Origin: [Mycobacterium] manitobense
GTDB lineage: Bacteria; Actinomycetota; Actinomycetes; Mycobacteriales; Mycobacteriaceae
Direction: 5' to 3'
Length of the DNA: 44,411 bases
Assembly (NCBI RefSeq): GCF_025821665.1
Contig: NZ_JACKSJ010000128.1
Location: 1-44,411, forward strand
Below, piece by piece: positions 33,767 to 44,411 of this stretch (positions are counted from its first letter, which is position 1; each line of letters opens with the position of its first letter). The notes below the pieces were generated by a model, which worked only from the letters and a program-made list of their open reading frames with translations, searched no databases and was not told the DNA's origin. The translations under genes were made by a program, and so were the position numbers.

Positions 33767-34000
33767 TCAGAGCCGGTGCATCTCGCGCGACATGGCGGCG
33801 TTCTCCATGAAGCTCTCCCGTCGTGCCTGGCGGTGCTGCTGCGGCCGTGCGGCCGGGCCGGCCAGCCAGCCGGTGATCGCAGTGCTGATGGCCGCGAACG
33901 GCTTCCAACGAGGTCGGGAGCGTGCCAGTGGTGTGGAGCCGGCATGGAATCCGGCCAGAGAACCGATCGGTGGGCGTGCGCCCAGGTCTGCCGTTGTCAT
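33767..34000 (-). CDS. Small basic hypothetical protein
   Basis: 77 residues from ATG 34000, beginning MTTADLGARPPIGSLAGFHAG, basic overall, with a possible short amphipathic or hydrophobic stretch (AAISTAITGWLAGPAA) and ending MENAAMSREMHRL. On the minus strand TAGCGT (34007-34012) lies 6 nt before the ATG, the same leaderless geometry as several other genes here. The third-codon positions are GC-rich towards the end. The opposite strand also has open frames, so this call is not certain. No function recognised. Confidence 0.5.
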   Translation of the reverse strand: MTTADLGARPPIGSLAGFHAGSTPLARSRPRWKPFAAISTAITGWLAGPAARPQQHRQARRESFMENAAMSREMHRL

Positions 34001-34144
34001 GGCTGAACGCTATGAACTGCGGGGTGCCGCGCGCATCGCCCTGCGGTTCGATCTTGGTGTCCGACCCTGGACGGGCCCGAACTCATACCCCGGCATGATG
34101 CCGACGGTCCTGCGGCGTCCGTAACCTGCTCTGCAGGGGGTGAC

Positions 34145-34249
34145 ATGACCGATCGAGGAGCGAACATCGTCGCGTCGGTGGCCGCTTCGACGGCTCGGAT
34201 CCTCGGTCCCCGCGTGATGCGGGTTGTCGCGCGACGCGATTTGTCCTGA
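34145..34249 (+). CDS. Possible 34-residue small protein
   Basis: ATG 34145 is preceded by AGGGGG at about 4-nt spacing and a TAACCT -10-like hexamer (34122-34127). The peptide MTDRGANIVASVAASTARI continues to a basic end (RVVARRDLS) and could form an amphipathic helix. Evidence is only the start signals and clean stop; it may be chance. Confidence 0.22.
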   Translation: MTDRGANIVASVAASTARILGPRVMRVVARRDLS

Positions 34250-34331
34250 GCAGCCCACGGATCCTGTCGAGCAGTGCCGGGCGCCGCGTCCTGCACGCAG
34301 CGCTCTCACCGGTCTGACGCGCAGGCCCCGC

Positions 34332-37605
<3,274 letters not shown>

Positions 37606-37606
<1 letters not shown>

Positions 37607-38925
37607 CAGCGGTACTCACTGAGTCGTGGCCACAGCCCCAGCGCCACCGCGATCGCCGCGATCACGCTGAGCACCGCGGCGCCGGCGGTGGCGCCCGACA
37701 GCACGCGGCGGGCGTTCATGATGTCGCTGCGCAGCTGGCCGCGGCTCTCCTCGATGCCCTTGTTCAACGCGTCGTTGAGCTTGTCGAACGCGGGGGTGGA
37801 ATCGTCCTCGCCGGTGCCGAGCGCCACCTGCGTCGCGGCCTGATAGTTGCCCACCGCGATGTAGGAGTTGATCCGGTCGTCGGCGGCGCGCCACCGAGTC
37901 AGCAGACCCTCGGCGTTGGCCAGGTCGGTGGTGTCGATCGAATTGTCGCGACCGAGGTAGTCCGACAGCTCCTGCTGCATCATGTCGATGCGCTGGTAGT
38001 ACGACTGCTTGCGGACGTTCTCGTCGCCGCGCCGGATCAGCGCCAGCGTCTCGTCGGCGCGCGCCTGCTGGGCGGTGATGGCCAGCGTCGTGATGGTCCG
38101 CAGCGATTCCGCCCCGGCGCCCTTGGCGCTGCGGCTGTCCGCGGTGGAGATCGCGAGCGCCGTTCCCACCCACACCACCATAATCAGCACGGCCAGACCG
38201 CCGGCGACGAAACCGATGTTGACCCGGCGCCGGGTCCGTCGCGCCAGCCAGCGGTTGGCGAATGCGCCGAACAACAGCGTCGCCAGCACCACCAGGATCA
38301 CCGGGTTCGGGATCCGGGTGGAGGCCGTGGTCTCCTCGTCCACCCGCGCCGAGGTCTCCTGGTAGAGCCGCTGCGCGTCGGGCAGGATCTGCGTCTGCAT
38401 CAACGACGAGGCCTCGGACAGGTAGGACGAGCCCACCGGGTTGCCCGCCCGGTTGTTGGTGCGGGCGGTCTCGACGAGCCCGGTGTAGACGGCGAGCCGC
38501 GCGTTGATCCGGCCGAGCAGCTGCACCAGCGGCTCATCGGTGAGGCCGCTCGAGGCGCGGGTGAGGGCGACGGCCGCATCGGTGATCGCCTGCTCATAGC
38601 GCTGCCGCACGTCGCGCGGTTCGGTGCCGGCGATGAACGCGGTGGCCGCGGCGGCGTCGGCGACCGAGAGCCGGGTGTAGAGCTGCCCGGCGGCGAACGA
38701 CAGCGGCTCGGTGTGGTCGAGCACCGTGGTGAGCGCCTGCTGGCGGTCGTTGATGCTGGTCGACGTGGCGAACGCACAGGAGATGGCCAGTGCGGAGAGC
38801 ACCATCCCGATCGTCAGGATGCGGCCGGGCGTGGTCCAGAGGAACCACCACCGCGGATGCGCCGGCGTCGTGGGTGATCGTGACGCCAGCGGCTCGGTTG
38901 ACGGGTGCGCCAACTCCACAGTCAC
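37606..38925 (-). CDS. glnX: Four-helix sensor membrane protein GlnX
   Basis: 439 residues. Predicted helices are at about 34-54, 200-220, 238-258 and 412-430, giving an extracytoplasmic helical domain (~55-200), a second one (~260-410) and short cytosolic ends. It resembles chemoreceptor-type four-helix sensors. In M. smegmatis/M. tuberculosis it links GlnH in the periplasm to PknG in the cytosol. The operon order glnX-glnH-pknG with TGATG overlaps at both junctions supports a single coupled unit. GTG 38925. Confidence 0.93.
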
Positions 38926-39047
38926 CTGTGCGCGGTCCTCATCTATCCGGCTGCTTGAACGACTCGATCGACTCTATAAAAGAATCCTAAGAGGTCGGGG
39001 GAGGACGCGCGCCCGATCGGCGACGGCCGTCCGAGGTCGGGCAGTCC

Positions 39048-39053
39048 TATCCT
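39048..39053 (+). promoter_or_regulatory. -10 element for leaderless mutT3
   Basis: TATCCT is followed by 6 nt and the ATG at 39060. A TATA-rich region further left (38970-38985) probably serves glnX in the other direction. Confidence 0.55.
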
Positions 39054-39059
39054 GTACGG

Positions 39060-39563
39060 ATGCGCGGCGACGGTGACGGTTGGGTGTTCTCCGACAACGG
39101 CCGTTTCTGGGGTAGACACGGCGCGGCCGGGCTGCTGCTGCGCGCGCCCCGCCCGGACGGATCACCCGCGGTGCTGCTGCAACACCGCGCGGTGTGGAGT
39201 CATCAGGGCGGCACCTGGGGTCTGCCCGGAGGCGCGCGGGACAGCCACGAGACCGCAGAGCAGGCCGCTGTTCGCGAGGCGCACGAAGAGGCGGGCCTCA
39301 CCACCGATCAGCTCACCGTGCGGACCACCGTCGTCACCGCCGAAGTGGCCGGCATCGGCGGCGCGGCGTGGAGCTACACCACCGTGATCGCCGACGCGCC
39401 GGAGCTGCTAGACACCGTGCCCAACCGCGAGAGCGCCGAACTGCGCTGGGTGGCCGAGGAGGAGGTGGCGGAGCTGCCGCTGCATCCGGGATTCGCCGCC
39501 AGCTGGGAGCGGCTGCGCACCGTGACGGCGTCGATCCCGCTGCTGGTCAACGGTCAGAGCTGA
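39060..39563 (+). CDS. mutT3: NUDIX hydrolase MutT3
   Basis: 167 residues. The Nudix box is complete: [24 protein letters not shown] (G-x5-E-x7-REVxEExG-like with the metal-binding Glu cluster). The flanking WGLPGGA and [19 protein letters not shown] are typical of MutT-type proteins. It matches Rv0413 in position; that protein degrades oxidised nucleotides such as 8-oxo-dGTP-like substrates and diphosphate forms. Its 3' end overlaps the convergent thiE by 17 nt. Confidence 0.92.
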   Translation: MRGDGDGWVFSDNGRFWGRHGAAGLLLRAPRPDGSPAVLLQHRAVWSHQGGTWGLPGGARDSHETAEQAAVREAHEEAGLTTDQLTVRTTVVTAEVAGIGGAAWSYTTVIADAPELLDTVPNRESAELRWVAEEEVAELPLHPGFAASWERLRTVTASIPLLVNGQS

Positions 39564-40218
39564 GCGCCGCCTTCAACCGCCGCGCCGCCGCCTCCGGGTC
39601 CTCGGCGGCGGTGATCGCCCGCACCACCACGATGCGCGCAGCGCCTGCGGCCAGCACCTCGGGCAGCCGCTGCTCGTCGATGCCGCCGATGGCGAACCAC
39701 GGCTTCGGCGGCGCCAACCGCGCCACCTCGCGGACGAGGTCGAGCCCGGGCGCCGGCCGCCCCGGCTTGGTGGGCGTAGGCCAGCACGGGCCGACGCAGA
39801 AGTAGTCCACCTGCTCGGCGACGGCCGCCTCCGCCTGCGCGAGATCGTGGGTGGACCGGCCGACGACCGGGCCGGGCCGCAGGATGTCGCGGGCCAGCAG
39901 CAGCGGCAGGTCGTCCTGGCCGAGGTGCAGGCCGTCGGCGCCGGCCGCCCGCGCGATGTCGGCGCGGTCGTTGACCATCAGCAGTGCGCCGTGCCGTCGC
40001 GCCGCCTCGCCCAGCACCGCGAGCGCATCGATCTCCTGGCGTGCCTCCAGCGGGCCGAACCGCTGCTCGCCGGGCGAACCCTTGTCCCGCAGCTGGATGA
40101 GGTCCACCCCGCCCGAGAGCGCGGCGTCGGCGAACTCGGCGAGGTCACCGCGCTCGCGGCGGGCGTCGGTGCACAGATACAGCGAGGCGGCGGCCAGACG
40201 TTCGCGTGGCATGAGCAC
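39547..40218 (-). CDS. thiE: Thiamine-phosphate synthase
   Basis: 223 residues from GTG 40218, six nt after TAGCGT (leaderless); ATG 40212 is an alternative. TIM-barrel motifs are present: [55 protein letters not shown] (phosphate and HMP contact loop) and FAIGGI. It joins HMP-PP and thiazole phosphate to give thiamin phosphate. It is divergent from the FAD oxidoreductase and thiazole genes. Confidence 0.94.
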   Translation of the reverse strand: MLMPRERLAAASLYLCTDARRERGDLAEFADAALSGGVDLIQLRDKGSPGEQRFGPLEARQEIDALAVLGEAARRHGALLMVNDRADIARAAGADGLHLGQDDLPLLLARDILRPGPVVGRSTHDLAQAEAAVAEQVDYFCVGPCWPTPTKPGRPAPGLDLVREVARLAPPKPWFAIGGIDEQRLPEVLAAGAARIVVVRAITAAEDPEAAARRLKAALSSDR

Positions 40219-40224
40219 ATCGCG

Positions 40225-40230
40225 ACGCTA
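40225..40230 (-). promoter_or_regulatory. -10 element for leaderless thiE
   Basis: Minus-strand TAGCGT, then 6 nt, then GTG 40218. No riboswitch sequence precedes thiE, so this promoter is not under the TPP aptamer seen before thiO. Confidence 0.5.
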
Positions 40231-40286
40231 GCCGAAGTCGGGTAGCGGACTACTCTAGGCGGCCGCCCTGGCCGGGGACACGCTCC

Positions 40287-41705
40287 ATGAGCAGGTCAAA
40301 CCCGGTGAAGGCAGGTGGCGGCATGGACAGAATCGGCGGACGCGCAGTGGTGCTCGGCGCGAGCATGGGCGGCCTGCTGGCCGCAAGGGTGCTCGCCGAC
40401 CTCTATGACAGCGTCACCGTGGTGGAGCGCGACGTGCTGCCCGACGGCACCGCCAACCGCCGCGGGGTGCCGCAGGGGCGGCATGCGCACGCCCTGCTCG
40501 CGCGGGGCCGAGCCGCCCTCGACGAGCTGTTCCCGGAGTTCACCGCCGATCTCGTCGCCGCCGAGGTGCCCGCATTCGACTACCGGGACATGTCCCGGGC
40601 GTACACGCATCTCGCGGACCACGAGGGCATCCGCAACGGAGCACTGCCCGGCGTTCCGCCGCTGTTCGTACCGAGCCGGCCACTGCTGGAAGGTCTGGTG
40701 CGGCAGCGCCTGCAGGCGATGGCCAGTGTGACCATGCTCGACGGCCACGACATCGAGGGGTTCACAACGTCCCGCGAGGGCGACCGGGTGACCGGGGTAC
40801 GGGTACGCGCCCACGGCTCCGGCGCCGAGGCCGCCCTGACAGCCGATCTGGTGGTCGACGCCTCCGGCCGCGGGGCGCGCACACCGGCGTTCCTCGAGAG
40901 CCTCGGATACGGGCGGCCGGTCGAGGAGAGCGTCGCCGTGCGCCTGGTGTACTCCAGCCAACTCCTCAGAATTCCGCCGGGAACCCTGCGGGAGATGCTC
41001 GCCCTGGTGAGCCCGACACCGGGTCGTCCGACCGGGATGGCGCTGTTCGGATACGAGCACGACGCGTGGATGTTCACCGTCTTCGGCATGGCGGGCCATG
41101 AGCCGCCCGGTGAGCTGTCCGAGATGGTCGACTTCGCGACCGGCTTGGTGCCCGACCACATCCTGTCCGCCGTCCGGGCCGCCGAGCCGCTGACCGACGT
41201 GTGCCGCTTCCGTTACCCCGAGAGCCGGTGGCGTCGCTACGACAGGATGCGGCGCTTCCCCGCCGGCCTGGTGGTCATCGGCGATGCGATGTGCAGCTTC
41301 AACCCGATCTACGGCCAGGGCATGACGGTCGCCGCGCTGCAGGCGCTGGCCCTGCGGGGGTGTCTGCGCCGCGGAGACGACGATCTGGCCCGCCGCTACT
41401 TCCGGGCCGCGGCCAAACCGATCGGCGTGGCCTGGCAGTTCGCGGTCGGCTCCGATCTGCGGCTCCCCGGGATAGAGGGGCGCCTGCCGCTGTCGATGAG
41501 GCTGACCGGCCGGTACGTCGAGCGGTTGCAGAACGTCGCGGAGTACGACCCGGAGGTCGCCGCGCAGTTCCTGCGGGTGGTCGGCTTCCTCGACCCGCCG
41601 CCGGCGCTGATGCGCCCGAAGGTTGCGCTGCGGGTGCTGGCGCCCCGGCGGCGGCCATCCGCTCAGACGAGGCGCGTTCCGGTTGAGGAGGTCGCCGCCG
41701 GGTAG
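40287..41705 (+). CDS. FAD-dependent monooxygenase/oxidoreductase
   Basis: 472 residues, or 460 from the second start ATG 40323, which directly precedes the dinucleotide fold. GGRAVVLGASMGGLLAARVLAD is the FAD GxGxxG-type motif, DVVDASGRGARTP-like text is the DG motif, and GDAMCSFNPIYGQGMTVAALQA is the GD motif of group A flavin monooxygenases and halogenases. Residues 60-70 (QGRHAHALL) are typical of the mycobacterial subfamily. Substrate unknown. It is not part of the thiamin pathway, yet lies between thiE and thiO. Its TAG stop overlaps the thi operon promoter. Confidence 0.85.
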   Translation: MSRSNPVKAGGGMDRIGGRAVVLGASMGGLLAARVLADLYDSVTVVERDVLPDGTANRRGVPQGRHAHALLARGRAALDELFPEFTADLVAAEVPAFDYRDMSRAYTHLADHEGIRNGALPGVPPLFVPSRPLLEGLVRQRLQAMASVTMLDGHDIEGFTTSREGDRVTGVRVRAHGSGAEAALTADLVVDASGRGARTPAFLESLGYGRPVEESVAVRLVYSSQLLRIPPGTLREMLALVSPTPGRPTGMALFGYEHDAWMFTVFGMAGHEPPGELSEMVDFATGLVPDHILSAVRAAEPLTDVCRFRYPESRWRRYDRMRRFPAGLVVIGDAMCSFNPIYGQGMTVAALQALALRGCLRRGDDDLARRYFRAAAKPIGVAWQFAVGSDLRLPGIEGRLPLSMRLTGRYVERLQNVAEYDPEVAAQFLRVVGFLDPPPALMRPKVALRVLAPRRRPSAQTRRVPVEEVAAG

Positions 41706-41708
41706 TCT
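41703..41708 (+). promoter_or_regulatory. -10 element of the thi operon
   Basis: TAGTCT begins with the TAG stop of the FAD oxidoreductase gene. A start site near 41715 coincides with the 5' edge of the TPP aptamer. Confidence 0.5.
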
Positions 41709-41714
41709 GGAGGC

Positions 41715-41803
41715 TCGACACGGGAGTCCCGGCACCGGGGACTGAGAGTGGGTGCGCGCCGCCCTTACCGTCGGACCTGATCCGGATCATGCCGGCGAAG
41801 GGA
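41715..41803 (+). promoter_or_regulatory. TPP riboswitch (THI element)
   Basis: All conserved parts are present: CGGGAG near the 5' end, GGGGACTGAGAGTG (the pyrimidine-sensor CUGAGA), GACCTGATCCGGATCATGCCGGC (the pyrophosphate-sensor arm) and the closing GAAGGGAG. The last segment includes the thiO SD (GGGAG, 6 nt before ATG 41810), so TPP binding would hide the ribosome binding site, which suggests translational control. No terminator hairpin lies between aptamer and gene. It controls thiO-thiS-thiG. Confidence 0.95.
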
Positions 41804-41809
41804 GCAGCA

Positions 41810-42816
41810 ATGCCTCTGGGATCACTCGCCGTCATCGGTGGCGGCGTCATCGGCCTGGCCGTCGCCCGCCGCGCCGCGCTCGACGGCTGGCAGGTCTCGG
41901 TGCACCGGGCGGACGCGCACGGGGCGTCGTGGGTCGCCGGTGGCATGCTCGCCCCGCACAGCGAGGGCTGGCCCGGTGAGGAGCGGCTGCTGCAGATCGG
42001 CCTGGAGTCGCTGCGACTGTGGCACGAGGGCTTCCTCGACGGGATGCCGGACGGCGTGGTGACGGCACGGGAGTCGCTGGTGGTGGCCGTCGACCGCGCC
42101 GATGCGGCGGACCTGCGGACTGTGGCTCAGTTCCTGGCCGAGCAGGGGCACCCGGTCACCCCGACCACGTCCGCACGCGAGATCGAACCGCTGCTGGCCC
42201 AGGGCATCAGGCACGGCTTCGTCGCGGGAACCGAACTGGCGGTGGACAACCGGTTGGTGGTCGACGCGCTGGCCGCGCACTGTGACCGGCTCGGGGTCCG
42301 GTGGGAGGGCCCGGTCGACCAGCTGTCCGACGTCGACGCCGACGTCCGGGTGATCGCCAACGGTATCGACGCGCCCACCCTCTGGCCCGGGCTGCCGATC
42401 CGGCCGGTGAAGGGTGAGGTGCTGCGACTGCGCTGGCGGCGCGGATGTATGCCGGTGCCGCAACGGGTGATCCGGGCCCGGGTGCACGGACGGCCGGTAT
42501 ACCTGGTGCCGCGCGCCGACGGGGTGGTGGTCGGCGCCACCCAGTACGAACACGGTCGCGACACCGCGCCCGCCGTCGCCGGGGTGCGCGAACTGCTCGA
42601 CGACGCGTGTGCGGTGGTGCCTGCGCTGGGGGAGTACGAGCTCGCCGAGTGCGCGGCGGGCCTCCGGCCGATGACGCCCGACGGGGTGCCGATCGTCGAG
42701 CGCCTGGACGAGCGCACGATGGTGGCGGCAGGCCACGGCCGAAGCGGATTCCTGCTCGCACCGTGGACCGCCGAACGCGTCGCGGCCGAATTGAACGTCA
42801 TGGCAGGGGTGAGGGC

Positions 42817-42820
<4 letters not shown>
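41810..42820 (+). CDS. thiO: Glycine oxidase ThiO
   Basis: 336 residues from ATG 41810; an in-frame ATG at 41789 lies inside the riboswitch and is not a real start. The N-terminal FAD motif is LAVIGGGVIGLAVARRAALDGW. WVAGGMLAPHSEG and the C-terminal CAAGLRPMTPDGVP and GHGRSGFLLAPWTA are typical DAO-family glycine oxidase segments. It oxidises glycine to iminoglycine (dehydroglycine) for thiazole formation. thiS overlaps its stop by 4 nt. Confidence 0.93.

Positions 42821-44411
<1,591 letters not shown>

Larger units (their letters stand above)
33677..34331. other. Gene-poor interval between ackA and pknG
   Basis: This 655-nt gap separates two convergent genes. It contains a perfect hairpin just after ackA (33683-33711), a probable 77-codon minus-strand gene (33767-34000) and a weak 34-codon plus-strand candidate (34145-34249). 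Other open frames here, such as plus 33792-34124 and minus 34010-34309, lack good starts and codon bias. I recall ackA and pknG being close together in M. tuberculosis, so this may be lineage-specific sequence or an eroded gene. Confidence 0.5.

Noticed and set aside
33792..34124. 110-codon plus-strand frame in the ackA-pknG gap
   Set aside because: Arg/Cys-rich composition and no start signals. It opposes a better-supported minus-strand small gene.
41789..41809. ATG 41789 as the thiO start
   Set aside because: It lies inside the conserved TPP aptamer and has no SD. ATG 41810 follows GGGAG and matches the family N-terminus.

Overview
The window is high-GC actinobacterial DNA, almost certainly a fast-growing mycobacterium (Mycolicibacterium-type). 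The best evidence is the block pknG-glnH-glnX, fgd1-pta-ackA, mutT3, thiE, thiO-thiS-thiG, which from memory follows the order around Rv0406c-Rv0417 of M. tuberculosis. purT-rhodanese-metZ likewise matches Rv0389-Rv0391. Genes are tightly packed with many 4-nt ATGA/GTGA overlaps. No rRNA, tRNA, CRISPR array, transposase or phage gene was seen.

Layout. 1-590: start of a Pro/Ala-rich membrane protein with a ten-C tract between ribosome binding site and start codon. 693-5510: a MarR regulator divergent from an MMPL exporter, alpha/beta hydrolase, cytochrome P450 and 3Fe-4S ferredoxin operon. 5507-6654: methionine aminopeptidase facing a small XRE regulator across palindromic boxes. 6651-9431: Rieske oxygenase plus NAD(P)-dependent reductase, with a divergent TetR. 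9428-11399: CPA1 Na+/H+ antiporter divergent from a UBP-type zinc finger protein. 11441-15256: purT, a membrane protein, rhodanese, metZ and a small conserved protein. 15253-22100: an accessory carbohydrate operon: two-domain dihydroxyacetone-kinase-type kinase, 3-hydroxyacyl-CoA-dehydrogenase-like enzyme, a 33-residue membrane miniprotein, an ACS-type MFS transporter, a xylose-isomerase-like enzyme and a divergent triosephosphate-isomerase-like enzyme, with a divergent GntR/FadR regulator and two identical palindromes. 22181-27603: an SDR, then a GNAT and three luciferase-like flavin monooxygenases preceded by a possible Cys-containing leader ORF. 27615-33676: metallo-beta-lactamase-fold hydrolase, F420-dependent glucose-6-phosphate dehydrogenase, an EEP-family hydrolase, pta and ackA. 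33677-34331: a gene-poor gap. 34332-38925: the PknG amino-acid-sensing operon. 39060-44411: mutT3, thiE, an FAD monooxygenase, a TPP riboswitch with thiO-thiS-thiG, and a partial SGNH hydrolase.

How parts work together. Fgd1 makes reduced F420 from glucose-6-phosphate. Pta-AckA interconvert acetyl-CoA and acetate. GlnX-GlnH-PknG couple extracellular Asp/Glu to central metabolism. The thi operon makes the thiazole of thiamin under TPP control. The 15-22 kb operon is the most novel part: transporter, C3-oxidising dehydrogenase, ketose kinase and TIM-like isomerase suggest catabolism of a sugar acid through dihydroxyacetone or erythrulose into central metabolism.

Two window-wide patterns recur. 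Regulators and several other genes have a TANNNT -10 hexamer 6-7 nt before an ATG/GTG, as expected for leaderless mRNAs. Four convergent gene pairs end in an interlocked CTAG shared by both stop codons.
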